From an uncultured Alphaproteobacteria bacterium (lineage in GTDB: Bacteria; Pseudomonadota; Alphaproteobacteria; Methylaequorales; Methylaequoraceae), in assembly GCA_902522465.1 (NCBI GenBank), contig CABYVV010000001.1, forward strand, positions 180,229 to 244,228: a DNA stretch of 64,000 nucleotides, in the 5' to 3' direction. Each line of letters opens with the position of its first letter. Position 1 is the stretch's first letter. Below the pieces are notes generated by a model. That model did no database searches, was not told the DNA's origin, and saw only the letters and a list, made by a program, of their open reading frames with translations. This document shows, piece by piece, positions 22,914-33,797 of this stretch. A program made the translations under genes and the position numbers.

Positions 22914-23900
22914 TTAGTCGAAGAAAGGTTTTTTAACCAGATCTGGTGGGGTCCTCCCTTTTGCAAAAAATTGAATGTTTTTTATAACTCTTTCACCCAT
23001 AGCCTCACGACTTTCTAAAGTAGCTGAACTTATATGAGGTAAAAGAACAACATTTTGCGATTCAAGCAGACTAGGAGTAATTTGTGGTTCATGTTCAAAA
23101 ACATCAAGACCAGCTCCTCCAATCCTTTTCCTATAAAGAAGAACTGCTAAAGCTTGTTCATCAATAATCTCACCTCTGGATGTATTTATAATAATACAAT
23201 TTTTCTTTAAAAGTTTTAATCTTTTCTTTGATAAAAGATGAAAAGTCTCAGGCGTATATGGACAATGGATTGAAATAATATCTGATATTGAAATCATCAA
23301 ATCAAGGTCCGAAAAATATTTTGCAGAATATTGTTTTTCGATAGATTTGCTTAGACGTTTTCTATTATGATAGAGAATTTTGCCGCCAATAACCTTTAAT
23401 CTGTGAGCAACTGCGCAGCCAATTCTTCCCATACCAATAATACCTATATTTTGCCCTTTTATTCTTTTTCCCATGGTTTCACTTGGCCCCCAGCCTGACC
23501 AGTTTCCTGTTAATAATTTTTTTTGAGCATCTATTACTTTTCTACTAATCATTAGTATCATTGTCAGAACTAGATCAGCAGTATCTTCTGTAAGGACATC
23601 TGGTGTATTAGTTACCAGAATATTGTTTTCATTTGCAGTTACTAAGTCAAGATTATCAACCCCGTTTCCGAAATTAGCTATTAATTTTAATTTTTTACCT
23701 GACTTTATAATTGATCCGTCTATCGTATCTGAAACACATGGAACAAGAATGTCTACATTTTGTATTTTCTTCTTAAGCTCACTGTAAGAAAGTCTTCTAT
23801 CGGATTTGTTATCAATGACCTTAAAATTTTGTTTTAATTTTTTTTCTATCTTTTCTGGTAATTTTCTTGTAATGAGAATTATGAAATTATTCGATGTCAT
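22914..23900 (-). CDS. D-isomer specific 2-hydroxyacid dehydrogenase (glyoxylate reductase-like)
   Basis: NIGIIGMGRIGCAVAHRLK; NTSRGEIIDEQALAVLL; GAGLDVFEHEP; start set at MTSNNFI. Confidence 0.92.
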   Translation of the reverse strand: MTSNNFIILITRKLPEKIEKKLKQNFKVIDNKSDRRLSYSELKKKIQNVDILVPCVSDTIDGSIIKSGKKLKLIANFGNGVDNLDLVTANENNILVTNTPDVLTEDTADLVLTMILMISRKVIDAQKKLLTGNWSGWGPSETMGKRIKGQNIGIIGMGRIGCAVAHRLKVIGGKILYHNRKRLSKSIEKQYSAKYFSDLDLMISISDIISIHCPYTPETFHLLSKKRLKLLKKNCIIINTSRGEIIDEQALAVLLYRKRIGGAGLDVFEHEPQITPSLLESQNVVLLPHISSATLESREAMGERVIKNIQFFAKGRTPPDLVKKPFFD

Positions 23901-24354
23901 AAAAATTATTTTTTTTTTTTCTTTCTTTTGTACGTTATTAAATATATCACCAAACAACGCTAGATCTGAAATAAAAAATAAATTTATGACTACAAAATAT
24001 AATGAAGTAAACGTACGTAATGGACCAGGATTAAATCATCTCAAAGTTTATAAGATTTTTAGGAAGGGTTATCCACTAAAAGTGACTAAAGAGTTTGAAA
24101 ACTGGAAAAAAGTGTCAGACTACAGAAGAGAATTAGGATGGGTCTCAAATTCTCAGTTAACAGAAAAAAAAAGTGTTATTGTGACTATAGAAGAGGATTT
24201 TATTTTTAAATTTCCTGATGAAGAATCAAAAAAAATTGCTGTTGCCAAAAAAGATTTTATCTTGAAATGTGAAAGGTGTGAAAATGCTTGGTGTCTAGTT
24301 GATGAAATGAAAATTAAAGGTTGGGTAAGAAAAAAATCTGTATGGGGGTTTTAA
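23881..24354 (+). CDS. secreted bacterial SH3-domain protein
   Basis: Signal peptide; NEVNVRNGPGLNHLKVYKIFRKGYPLKVTKEFENWKKV; GWVRKKSVWG. Confidence 0.85.
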   Translation: MKLFDVIKIIFFFSFFCTLLNISPNNARSEIKNKFMTTKYNEVNVRNGPGLNHLKVYKIFRKGYPLKVTKEFENWKKVSDYRRELGWVSNSQLTEKKSVIVTIEEDFIFKFPDEESKKIAVAKKDFILKCERCENAWCLVDEMKIKGWVRKKSVWGF

Positions 24355-24369
24355 TATCAAAGATAAGAT

Positions 24370-24786
24370 TCATTCTTCTATTATATTAATAACCACATCA
24401 ACAGATTTAAATCTTTTTCCTTTTGGCAACTTCGGCAATTTGGATATCGTTAAATAATCCTCCTTTATGTCAATCAATTGCTCCGAGTTTTGACAGTAGA
24501 AATGATGATGGTCTCTTAAGTTCGTATCAAAGTAAACTTTATCACTAGACGTTTTAACTACCTTAATGATTCCGTTATCTTTGAATTGATTAAGACAATT
24601 ATATACTGTAGCTAATGATACTTTTATTTTTTTGCGATTAACTTCATGATAGACCTCTTCGGCTGTAAAGTGAGCAGGACCATTCCTAAACAGTATTTTG
24701 ATCAAATTAAGCCTTTGGTTTGTAGCTTTAAGTGGCGACTTTTTAAGAAGTTCTAGTGCGTTTTTTATATATAGGTTATTATTCAT
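24370..24786 (-). CDS. Fur family regulator, Irr-like
   Basis: KATNQRLNLIKILFRNGPAHFTAEEVYHEV...VSLATVYNCLNQF...DHHHFYC. Confidence 0.85.
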   Translation of the reverse strand: MNNNLYIKNALELLKKSPLKATNQRLNLIKILFRNGPAHFTAEEVYHEVNRKKIKVSLATVYNCLNQFKDNGIIKVVKTSSDKVYFDTNLRDHHHFYCQNSEQLIDIKEDYLTISKLPKLPKGKRFKSVDVVINIIEE

Positions 24787-24801
24787 AAATCCAATTTAAA
24801 G

Positions 24802-26202
24802 TTATAATCCCTTCGTTATTCTGTCAACCAATTGATTTACTTTTGGAATAAATCCCCCTCTATAAAACGGATCTAAAGCAAACCTATAAACAGAATGTCC
24901 TGCAAACATTAGTTGATTTTCTATATTAGAAATTCCATGACTTATATTCTGAAGAGTCTTTTGTATGCAGAACGATCTAGGATCTGCTTTTTTTCCTGTT
25001 GTTCCTGTTTCTCCCTGAGACCAGTTACTAAATAAACATTGAGACAAACAACCCATACAGTCAATTTGATCTTTAACTATTTGGCTTGCCTTTTTGATTG
25101 TAACCCAAATTAATGTGTCATTGGGAGTTGTCATTGGTTTAGAAAACCCTTTTTTTATCCATTCCACTATTTTAGATTTATCTGAGTGTTTCACGTAAAA
25201 TGCTCTCTTTCTAGGACCTATCTCTATTTTTTGATTAAATTCATTTGTTTGTTCTTTAAGAAATGGTGTCTGCCTCTGCGATCTCTCTTCTAGTTCTTGG
25301 AGAAAATCATTCTTAACCGCTGATGAGTAGAACCCTGTAGGACTAAATTTATGTAGACTGACTTCTCCTTTTTTAATTGTTAACAGTCTCTTTTTCCAAG
25401 CATCTGGAATAGGACTCTCTTTTGTTAAAAGAGGCCGAGTACCAAATTGAAAAGCTATCTTCCCTATTTCTGGATTATTTATCCAGTCTTCCCACTCAGA
25501 TAGATTCCAAACTCCTCCTGCCATAATTATTGGAATATGTTCTAAATTAAATTCATTCATCAAAGATCTAAGATCCTTTACTCTCGGATAAGGTGGCTGA
25601 GGAGACAATGGATCCTCACTATTAGATAAACCATTGTGTCCGCCTGCGAGCCATGGATCCTCATAGACGACTCCTCCTAGATAATCTGCTGTTTTTCTAT
25701 AAGATCTCTTCCATAAAGCATTAAAGGCTCTTGCTGATGAAACAATAGGATAATAATAAATACCAAATTTAGCTGCAATTTCTGATAATTTATATGGCAT
25801 ACCAGCACCACATGTTACACCATCTATTATACTTCCTGCCTTTTCAAGAGTTCTTGTCAAGATTTCTTCAGCAGCTGCCATTTCCCATAAAATATTAATA
25901 TGTATTGGAGCTTTGTTTCCAGCAATATCTCTTGCAATTTTTGCTTGCTCAATTGCTCCTGACACTGAAAAGTCGACCAGTTCTCTGTGTCTTGCTGATC
26001 TTGTTTTTTCCTTATAAACCTGGGGGATAAGATTTCCTTGTTCATCATACGAATCAGCATTGACTCCAGAGAAAGTTCCTACCCCTCCTGCTTTTGCCCA
26101 GGCTCCTGAGCTTTCCCCACTACTAACAGCAATACCTTTACCGCCCTCAATCAGAGGGAGAGATTCCTTCCCTGATAAAATAATAGAGTCTATTTTTTTC
26201 AT
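24802..26202 (-). CDS. nitronate monooxygenase (NPD) family flavoprotein with Cys-rich C-terminus
   Basis: IIMAGGVWNLSEWEDW...AFQFGTRPLLTKES; C-terminal DCMGCLSQC...SFC. Confidence 0.8.
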   Translation of the reverse strand: MKKIDSIILSGKESLPLIEGGKGIAVSSGESSGAWAKAGGVGTFSGVNADSYDEQGNLIPQVYKEKTRSARHRELVDFSVSGAIEQAKIARDIAGNKAPIHINILWEMAAAEEILTRTLEKAGSIIDGVTCGAGMPYKLSEIAAKFGIYYYPIVSSARAFNALWKRSYRKTADYLGGVVYEDPWLAGGHNGLSNSEDPLSPQPPYPRVKDLRSLMNEFNLEHIPIIMAGGVWNLSEWEDWINNPEIGKIAFQFGTRPLLTKESPIPDAWKKRLLTIKKGEVSLHKFSPTGFYSSAVKNDFLQELEERSQRQTPFLKEQTNEFNQKIEIGPRKRAFYVKHSDKSKIVEWIKKGFSKPMTTPNDTLIWVTIKKASQIVKDQIDCMGCLSQCLFSNWSQGETGTTGKKADPRSFCIQKTLQNISHGISNIENQLMFAGHSVYRFALDPFYRGGFIPKVNQLVDRITKGL

Positions 26203-26203
26203 T

Positions 26204-28273
26204 TTAAACGTCTTTGATACTTAATTTTACTTTTCCTCTATCATCCACTCCAATGACTTTTACTTTAACAACATCTCCTTCTTTAACAACATCTGTTGTT
26301 TTTTCAACTCTTTCATTTTTAAGTTGACTTATATGTACTAGACCATCTCTACTACCCATAAAGTTTACAAAAGCACCGAAGTCCGTTGTTTTAACAACTT
26401 TTCCTTCATATATTTTTCCAACCTCAGGTTCAGCAACTATGTCATTAATCATGTCATTAGCTAAATTACTTTCCGTAGATTTAGATGCAAAAATTGTCAC
26501 AATTCCATCATCGTCAATTTCAACTTTAGCCCCCGATTTCTCACAAATATCTTTTATTACCTTACCCCCTGATCCAATTACTTCTCTTATTTTAGATTTG
26601 TCTATTTTAATTTTAATAATTTGTGGAGTATTTGATTTTGTCTCTGAACGTGGTTTTTTTAAGACTTTGTTCATTTCATTCAATATATGAATTCGAGCGT
26701 CATACGCCTTGGAAAGTGATTCTTCCATGATCTCTTCAGTAATACCATTCACTTTAATATCCATTTGCAATGATGTGATGCCGTTTTCTGTTCCAGCAAC
26801 TTTAAAATCCATGTCACCTAGGTGATCTTCATCTCCCAAGATATCAGTTAAAACCACAAATTCATTATCTTCTTTTATTAATCCCATAGCAATTCCCGCC
26901 ACAGGTTTTTCAAGGGGAACACCCGCATCCATTAATGCAAGAGAGGAACCACAAACTGTAGCCATAGATGATGAACCATTAGATTCTGTAATCTCTGATA
27001 CAACTCTTACTGTATAGGGAAATTCTTTTGCTTTTTTTAATACTGGGTTAATTGCTCTCCAAGCTAGTTTTCCATGACCAACCTCTCTTCGACCTGTAGA
27101 TCCAATTCTTCCAACTTCATTAACTGAAAACGGTGGAAAATTATAATGTAGCATAAATTTTTCCTTCGAGTCGCCATCTAATGTATCTAAGAGTTGTTCA
27201 TCGGATGTTGTTCCTAATGTAGTTGTCACAAGAGCTTGAGTTTCTCCCCTTGTAAACAAGGCGCTTCCATGCACATCTCCCAATAAGTCAACTCTTACGT
27301 CAATACTTCTTACGTCATCAAGCCCTCTTCCATCGATCCTCTGCTTTGTTTTTAATATCGAAGACCTCACGATGTCTTTTTCAATTTTTTTTATCTGATC
27401 TTTGAAGGCTGGTTCCTCATCTGCATCTGGTTTAAATGATTCAATGATTTGTTTCCTTTTTTCATTTAATGATTCGTTTCTTTTTTTCTTTTCTTTAATT
27501 TTATAAGAAGAAGATAATTCCTTGTTTGTCATATCTTGTAATTTTTTTAAATAGTCAGGTTTACTTTTTTCTGGTATTTGCCATGAATCTTTTGCTGCTA
27601 TCTCTGCTAACTCTATTATTTTATCAATAACACATTGGAATTCTTTAAAACCGAACTGGACAGCTCCAAGCATAATTTTTTCGTCAAGTTGATTTGCCTC
27701 TGATTCAACCATTAAGACACCATCTCTAGTTCCAGCGACCACTAAATCAAGTTCACTGTCTTTTTGTTCGTCCTTTGTAGGATTTAATATGTATTCTCCA
27801 TCCATATATCCGACTCTAGCGCACGCTAGAGGCCCTAAAAATGGTAGACCTGAAATTGTAATTGCTGCTGAAGCACCAATCATTGCACAAATAGAAGGAT
27901 CATTTTCACCATCATAATTTATAACTGTGCAGATTACTTGAGTTTCATTCTTAAAATCGCCGTGAAACAGCGGTCTTATTGGTCTGTCAATTAATCTAGA
28001 GCTTAGAATTTCATTTTCAGACGGTCGTCCTTCTCTTTTAAAAAATCCTCCAGGTATTTTTCCCGCAGAATATGCTTTCTCTATGTAATGTACTGACAAA
28101 GGAAAGAAGTCATTGCCATTATCTGATTCTCGTGACGCTGTAACTGTACAAAGAACAACAGTTCCTCCCAAAGTACATGTTACCGCACCATCTGCTTGTC
28201 TGGCTACCAAACCAGTCTCTAATTTAAGAGAAAGACCCTTCCAGTCTAACTCAACAGTTGAAATATTAAACAT
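26204..28273 (-). CDS. pnp: polyribonucleotide nucleotidyltransferase
   Basis: [20 protein letters not shown] ([15 protein letters not shown]) and S1 ([19 protein letters not shown]) domains. Confidence 0.97.
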   Translation of the reverse strand: MFNISTVELDWKGLSLKLETGLVARQADGAVTCTLGGTVVLCTVTASRESDNGNDFFPLSVHYIEKAYSAGKIPGGFFKREGRPSENEILSSRLIDRPIRPLFHGDFKNETQVICTVINYDGENDPSICAMIGASAAITISGLPFLGPLACARVGYMDGEYILNPTKDEQKDSELDLVVAGTRDGVLMVESEANQLDEKIMLGAVQFGFKEFQCVIDKIIELAEIAAKDSWQIPEKSKPDYLKKLQDMTNKELSSSYKIKEKKKRNESLNEKRKQIIESFKPDADEEPAFKDQIKKIEKDIVRSSILKTKQRIDGRGLDDVRSIDVRVDLLGDVHGSALFTRGETQALVTTTLGTTSDEQLLDTLDGDSKEKFMLHYNFPPFSVNEVGRIGSTGRREVGHGKLAWRAINPVLKKAKEFPYTVRVVSEITESNGSSSMATVCGSSLALMDAGVPLEKPVAGIAMGLIKEDNEFVVLTDILGDEDHLGDMDFKVAGTENGITSLQMDIKVNGITEEIMEESLSKAYDARIHILNEMNKVLKKPRSETKSNTPQIIKIKIDKSKIREVIGSGGKVIKDICEKSGAKVEIDDDGIVTIFASKSTESNLANDMINDIVAEPEVGKIYEGKVVKTTDFGAFVNFMGSRDGLVHISQLKNERVEKTTDVVKEGDVVKVKVIGVDDRGKVKLSIKDV

Positions 28274-28293
28274 TTTCTATCTCCTTGAACTGC

Positions 28294-28545
28294 CTAACGC
28301 CTTAGACCAAGAGATTTTATGATTGACTCGTATCTTTCATTGCTTTTGGTTTTCAAATAACTCAAAAGTTTTTTTCTTTTTCCTACAAGCTTCATCAAAC
28401 CTCTTCTAGTATTATGATCTTTTTTGTTAGATTTAAGATGTTCTGTTAAATTCTTAATTCTTTCTGAAAATATTGAAATTTGACTTTCACTGCTCCCAAC
28501 ATTTTGTTTTTCAGTTTTGTTGTTTAATGCTTTGTTCATTCTCAA
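28294..28545 (-). CDS. rpsO: 30S ribosomal protein S15
   Basis: [48 protein letters not shown]. Confidence 0.96.
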   Translation of the reverse strand: MRMNKALNNKTEKQNVGSSESQISIFSERIKNLTEHLKSNKKDHNTRRGLMKLVGKRKKLLSYLKTKSNERYESIIKSLGLRR

Positions 28546-28583
28546 TTCCTGAATCTTTATTAAATTATTTTAATAGCATGTGG

Positions 28584-29489
28584 TTATATATGGGAAATGA
28601 ATAATTTCTTTGGTTGAAAATTATTTTTTTCAACACAACCGACTGCGACAAGCTGGCTTTCATATTTTGCAAAGACAATATTTTTGTCCATCTTAAAAGC
28701 AGTTGATTCTTCATTCATCTCTATATAGTTTCCTGTTAAAACTTTTTTAACTTGCTTATAGTCCAAGTTGAGGTAGTTATTACAATGAAAAAAAACGTCA
28801 ATCGGATGTACAAGTTTAACTAGGTCATCACTATGCACTAAACTCAATAAATAATCCAGTGAAATAAGTTTTTTATTACAATCACCAAAACCCACTCTTC
28901 GTAATTCGGTTAACATTCCAATTGTTCCTAAAGATTGTGCAATAGTTTCAGCTAAACTTCTAACATATGTTCCCGAACTACACTCTAAATAAAAAAAAGC
29001 TTTTTCATTAGATATCTTTTTCAAAAATTTTAATTCTTTTATCCTTACTTTTCTTTTTTTTAGTTTAAATGGAATATTTTTTCTCGCTAAGTCATAAGCT
29101 CTAAATCCATTTATTTTTACGGATGAAAATTTTGGAGGTGTTTGTTCTATTTCACCAATAAAATTTTTCAAACAAAATTTAATTTCCTGATCAGTAGGAA
29201 AACAATTTTTCTTTTCAATTATCTTTCCTTCAGAATCAGCTGTATCTGTTTTAACTCCCCAATGTATCGCAAACAAATATTTTTTATTTTCCTTTTCTAC
29301 AAAGCTTATGACTTTTGTTGCTTTTCCAATTGCAACAGGTAAAAAACCTGAGGCCAGTGGATCCAAGGTTCCAACATAACCACCCTTTTTATTTTTAACG
29401 ATTCTTTTAATTTTCTGTAGCACAAAATTTGATGAGACCCCTACAGGCTTATCTACAAAAATCCAACCATCAATTAGATTACTTTCCAT
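28584..29489 (-). CDS. truB: tRNA pseudouridine(55) synthase
   Basis: DGWIFVDKPVGVSSNFVLQKIKRI; GYVGTLDPLASGFLPVAIGKATK. Confidence 0.95.
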   Translation of the reverse strand: MESNLIDGWIFVDKPVGVSSNFVLQKIKRIVKNKKGGYVGTLDPLASGFLPVAIGKATKVISFVEKENKKYLFAIHWGVKTDTADSEGKIIEKKNCFPTDQEIKFCLKNFIGEIEQTPPKFSSVKINGFRAYDLARKNIPFKLKKRKVRIKELKFLKKISNEKAFFYLECSSGTYVRSLAETIAQSLGTIGMLTELRRVGFGDCNKKLISLDYLLSLVHSDDLVKLVHPIDVFFHCNNYLNLDYKQVKKVLTGNYIEMNEESTAFKMDKNIVFAKYESQLVAVGCVEKNNFQPKKLFISHI

Positions 29490-29853
29490 GTTCGGTTTTC
29501 TTCATTTTATTCTTTAAAACTTCAAACCTAAGCTTCGGCGTATATCTAAGTTCTATCTTACTAGAAAATTCTTTCCTGATTTTAACTGAATTATACTCGA
29601 TTGTTTTAAGAATCTCTTCGTGGTTATTTTGGGTATCATTATTTAGTGTATCTATATAAACTGTTACGGTTTTACCGTCTCCAGACAAAAAAATATTAGA
29701 AACTGACAAGAATACTATTTTACCATCTGAGTCATAAAAATTTTGAGTTAAAAAAACCTCTGCTAGAGTTCTTCTAATTAAAGAAGAAATTTTGTCAATT
29801 CTTGATTTTTTTTTTTCTTCCTTAATTTTTTCTAAACTAAGGTTTTTTTTCAT
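29479..29853 (-). CDS. rbfA: ribosome-binding factor A
   Basis: RIDKISSLIRRTLAEVFL...IRKEFSSKIELRYTPKLRFE; between infB and truB. Confidence 0.92.
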   Translation of the reverse strand: MKKNLSLEKIKEEKKKSRIDKISSLIRRTLAEVFLTQNFYDSDGKIVFLSVSNIFLSGDGKTVTVYIDTLNNDTQNNHEEILKTIEYNSVKIRKEFSSKIELRYTPKLRFEVLKNKMKKTEHGK

Positions 29854-32161
29854 CTTTTTCTCTTACATAGAATTCTAATTTATCATTCTGGATGACATCA
29901 TTGAATTTTGAAAGAACAATGCCGCATTCGAGTCCACTAAGTACTTCTTTAACCTGATTTTTTTCTCTTCTGAGACTTTGAATCTCACACTCATGGATTT
30001 TTTCCTCATTTCTAATTATTTTCACAAAAGATCTCGAACTTACTTTTCCCTCTTCAATAACACAGCCAGCAACTTTGTTAGAATCTGACAATTCAAAAAC
30101 CTGCTTTATGATGGCCTTTCCAATTAAAGTTTCAACTACTTTATCCTCGTCTAGTCCTTCGATTATTTTTTGTGCTTCATCCAGGACCTCATAGATAATT
30201 GAGAAGTATTTTATGCTTATTCCTTCTCTTTTTGACAGACTTTTAGCTTGAGTGTTTGCCTTAACATTAAAACCAAAAATTTTTGCTTGAGAGGCTATTG
30301 CCAATGTCACATCTGATTCATTAATTTCTCCAACTGCCGTATGTATTATTTTTATTTCTATGTTATCTGAATTCATTTTATTAAGACTTTGTTCTATAGC
30401 TTCTTTTGATCCATGCACATCTGTTTTAACAATTATTGAAATAGTTTTCTTATTTTCTTCTGAAGCGCTTTTAATCATTTGATCAATAGAAACTCTTTTT
30501 ACGGATGAGTTGTCCTCTATTCTCTTGCGTCTCGACCTGTATTGAGTTACCTCTCTTGCTCTTGATTCATTGTCAACTACAACCAATTTATCTCCAGATT
30601 CAGGAGTTCCTGATAATCCTAAAACCTCAACTGGATGGCTTGGAAAAGCAGTATTAATTTTATCTCCTGAGTCATTATACATTGCCCGTACTTTTCCCCA
30701 TTCTTTTCCGATTACTGCTATGTTTCCTATTTTTAAAGAACCATTTTGGATTAAAGTTGATACAACTGTTCCCTTGCCTTTTTCAATTTTTGATTCGATC
30801 ACAGTACCTTCCGCGCTTCTATTAGGGTTAGCCTTTAATTCAAGAATTTCAGATTGAAGTAGAATGGCATCAAGCAAATCATCTATTCCATCTTTTGTCT
30901 TTGCTGAAACATTTACGAATACATTCTGACCGCCCATTTTTTCATTTATGATTTCATGCTTCATTAGGTCTGCTTCAACCTTTTTAGGATTAGCAGTTGG
31001 TAGATCAATTTTATTAACTGCAACTATTATTGGACATCCAGATGCTTTGGCATGACTTATTGCCTCAATAGTTTGTTCGTTGACGCTATCATCGGCTGCA
31101 ACAACTAAAATAATTACATCTGTAATATTTGACCCTCTAGCTCTCATTTGACTAAACGCTGCGTGACCTGGAGTATCAATAAAAGTTATCATTTGTCCTT
31201 TTTTTGCTTCGACTATATAGGATCCAATATGCTGAGTTATCCCTCCAGCCTCAGATGCCGCAACTTTTTTTTCTCTTATGACATCCAGCAATGATGTTTT
31301 TCCATGGTCTACATGCCCCATAATAGTTACCACTGGTGGTCTGGGTAATAAATCTTTTTCTATGTCTGTTGGTCCACCTAACCCGACTTCAACATCAGAT
31401 TCACTGACTCTTTTTGGTGTATGCCCAAATTCAATTACTAATAATTCTGCAGTATCTCCGTCAATTATCTGATTTATTGTCGCCATAACTCCAAGCTTCA
31501 TCAATTGCTTTATCAAGTTAGAAGATTTTTCAGCCAGTCTGGAAGCGAGTTCATTGACTGCTATAACATCAGGAATAATAATCTCTTTCTTTTTCTTTTC
31601 TTTATTATCAAGACTTTCTTTGGAATCGACTTGTGAAACATTTCGAAGCTTTGCCTTTTCCCGCGCTCTTTTTATAGCAGCTAGAGATCTTACCTTTTCG
31701 TTGTCATCATCAAGCGCTTGGGAAATAGTAAGTTTTCCTTGTCTTCTATTCTCAAAACTTTTTGGAGATTTTATAAATTTGGGTTGTTTAGGTCTTTCTA
31801 ACTCTGCATTTCTTGTTTCATTAGGAACTGTTGACTCACTAAAATTCTTTGTAGAAGTTTTCTTATTGGTTTTTTTCTCTTCTTTTGTTTGCAAGGGATC
31901 ATCAGCAACTTCAACTTTTTGTGGTTCATTATTTTTTTTAATTACCTTAGATATCTCATGCTCGTTAAAATCAGTTGATTTGGGTTGATCTACTTTTTCG
32001 TTTTTTGAGAAACCACTCAATGATCTTTTTTTTTTTACTTCAACTGAAACTGATCTACTTCTTCCATGAGAAAAACTTTGTTTTATTTGACCGGCGTTAA
32101 TGGTTTTTTTTAATTGAAGTTTGCCTGTATGCCCATTTTTTTTATTGTTATTTTCTTCCAT
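29837..32161 (-). CDS. infB: translation initiation factor IF-2
   Basis: RPPVVTIMGHVDHGKTSLLDVIREKKV; DTPGHAAF; NKID. Confidence 0.97.
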   Translation of the reverse strand: MEENNNKKNGHTGKLQLKKTINAGQIKQSFSHGRSRSVSVEVKKKRSLSGFSKNEKVDQPKSTDFNEHEISKVIKKNNEPQKVEVADDPLQTKEEKKTNKKTSTKNFSESTVPNETRNAELERPKQPKFIKSPKSFENRRQGKLTISQALDDDNEKVRSLAAIKRAREKAKLRNVSQVDSKESLDNKEKKKKEIIIPDVIAVNELASRLAEKSSNLIKQLMKLGVMATINQIIDGDTAELLVIEFGHTPKRVSESDVEVGLGGPTDIEKDLLPRPPVVTIMGHVDHGKTSLLDVIREKKVAASEAGGITQHIGSYIVEAKKGQMITFIDTPGHAAFSQMRARGSNITDVIILVVAADDSVNEQTIEAISHAKASGCPIIVAVNKIDLPTANPKKVEADLMKHEIINEKMGGQNVFVNVSAKTKDGIDDLLDAILLQSEILELKANPNRSAEGTVIESKIEKGKGTVVSTLIQNGSLKIGNIAVIGKEWGKVRAMYNDSGDKINTAFPSHPVEVLGLSGTPESGDKLVVVDNESRAREVTQYRSRRKRIEDNSSVKRVSIDQMIKSASEENKKTISIIVKTDVHGSKEAIEQSLNKMNSDNIEIKIIHTAVGEINESDVTLAIASQAKIFGFNVKANTQAKSLSKREGISIKYFSIIYEVLDEAQKIIEGLDEDKVVETLIGKAIIKQVFELSDSNKVAGCVIEEGKVSSRSFVKIIRNEEKIHECEIQSLRREKNQVKEVLSGLECGIVLSKFNDVIQNDKLEFYVREKDEKKP

Positions 32162-32166
32162 CTATC

Positions 32167-33687
32167 CTAACTCTTGTACCAATGTTTCCTTGAATCCATT
32201 ATTATCTCATCAGCTTTTTCTTTATCCATATCTCTAAAGATTTCGATTAATTCGGAATTAGACAAGTCAGCAAGTTGATCTCTGGTTTTAATGTTATTTT
32301 CATTTAATTTTATCAATTGGTCGGTACTGAAAAAATCTGTATTAAGCATATATTCATCAACACCCGACTCTTTTAGTTTTGACAAGTTTTCAATTCTTAA
32401 TTTTTCGACGCAAGTTTTGGCTCGTTCAATCAGTTCTTTCGACAGAGTCTCGTCAAAACCTTCTATCGAAGTAAGTTCCTCCAAAGATACCAAAGCAACC
32501 TCATCGATAGATGAAAAACCTTCGGTTACTAATAAATGAGCAATTACTTCATCGACATCAAGTTGACTTATAAATTTTTGAGATAAATTTTTAAACTCTT
32601 CGTTCCTTCGATCAGATTCTTGTGAAGTTGTAAGTATGTCTATGCTCCATCCTGTTAAAGAACTTGCAAGCCTAACGTTCTGACCTTTCCTGCCTATTGC
32701 CAAGCTAAGTTGTTCATCTGGAACAATCACGTCAATTTTTTTCAAGTCTTCCTCTATTATTACTTTATCGACTTCGGCAGGACCAAGTGCGTTAACAACA
32801 AATGTTGCTATATCCTCAGACCATAGGACAATATCAATTTTTTCTCCTTGTAATTCATTGACAACTGCTTGGACCCTACTTCCTCTCATACCAACACATG
32901 CTCCAACGGGATCAATACTTTTTTCTTTAGTATATACCGCAATTTTAGCTCTACTTCCAGGGTCACGAGAAACCGACTTTACTTCAATAATTCCATCATA
33001 AATCTCTGGAACTTCTTGGAAGAATAATTTAACAAGAAAATTATTATGAGCTCTAGACAAGAAAATTTGAGGTCCTTTTAAATCATGCTTAACCTCATTA
33101 ATATATGCTCGAATTCTATCAGATCTTCTAAATATTTCTCTGTTCAACAACTCCTCTCTTCTCAGGATTGCTTCGCCTTTACCAAGATCTACAATTAAAT
33201 TTCCGTATTCAACTCTTTTAACAACTCCGTTTACAATTTCTCCGATTCTATCCTTAAATTCATTAAATTGCATAATTTTCTCAGCCTCTTTTACTTTTGA
33301 AAAGATAACCTGTTTTGCTGTTTGTACTGCTATTCTTCCAAAATCAAGAGGAGGCAACTCTTCTTTTACAAATTCACCGACATTTAAAGATTTTTGCTCC
33401 TTACTCAAGCTTGAAATATTGATTTTATTAATTCTTTCCTCAGAAGGTAATAAATTTATATCTTCGACCACCTCTTGGTAGCGAAACAAATTAATTTTTC
33501 CAGTCTTTTTGTCAACATGCGCTCTTATATCTAATTCAAACCCATATTTGGTCCTACCTGCTTTAGCAATTGCTGATTCCATAGCGTCAATAACTTCCAT
33601 TTCATCAATACCTTTTTCTTTAGCTATATTCTTTGCAACATCAATAATGTCAAAGCTAGGGTTTTCTCTTATGTCTTCTTTTTCCAA
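32167..33687 (-). CDS. nusA: transcription termination/antitermination factor NusA
   Basis: S1/KH organisation: DPVGACVGMRGSRVQAVVNELQGEKIDIV...LAIGRKGQNVRLAS. Confidence 0.96.
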   Translation of the reverse strand: MEKEDIRENPSFDIIDVAKNIAKEKGIDEMEVIDAMESAIAKAGRTKYGFELDIRAHVDKKTGKINLFRYQEVVEDINLLPSEERINKINISSLSKEQKSLNVGEFVKEELPPLDFGRIAVQTAKQVIFSKVKEAEKIMQFNEFKDRIGEIVNGVVKRVEYGNLIVDLGKGEAILRREELLNREIFRRSDRIRAYINEVKHDLKGPQIFLSRAHNNFLVKLFFQEVPEIYDGIIEVKSVSRDPGSRAKIAVYTKEKSIDPVGACVGMRGSRVQAVVNELQGEKIDIVLWSEDIATFVVNALGPAEVDKVIIEEDLKKIDVIVPDEQLSLAIGRKGQNVRLASSLTGWSIDILTTSQESDRRNEEFKNLSQKFISQLDVDEVIAHLLVTEGFSSIDEVALVSLEELTSIEGFDETLSKELIERAKTCVEKLRIENLSKLKESGVDEYMLNTDFFSTDQLIKLNENNIKTRDQLADLSNSELIEIFRDMDKEKADEIIMDSRKHWYKS

Positions 33688-33797
33688 TTTATTTCATCCT
33701 TAATTAATTAAAATAAAAACTTTAGTTTCGAAATTTGAAAATTTTTAATTATTAATACCAATACTTTAAGAAAACATAAATAATTTAATAAATTTTT

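Noticed and set aside
31554-31988. 144-aa + strand ORF
   Set aside because: Antisense to infB; Ser/Phe-rich translation typical of the complement of a Lys/Glu-rich gene.
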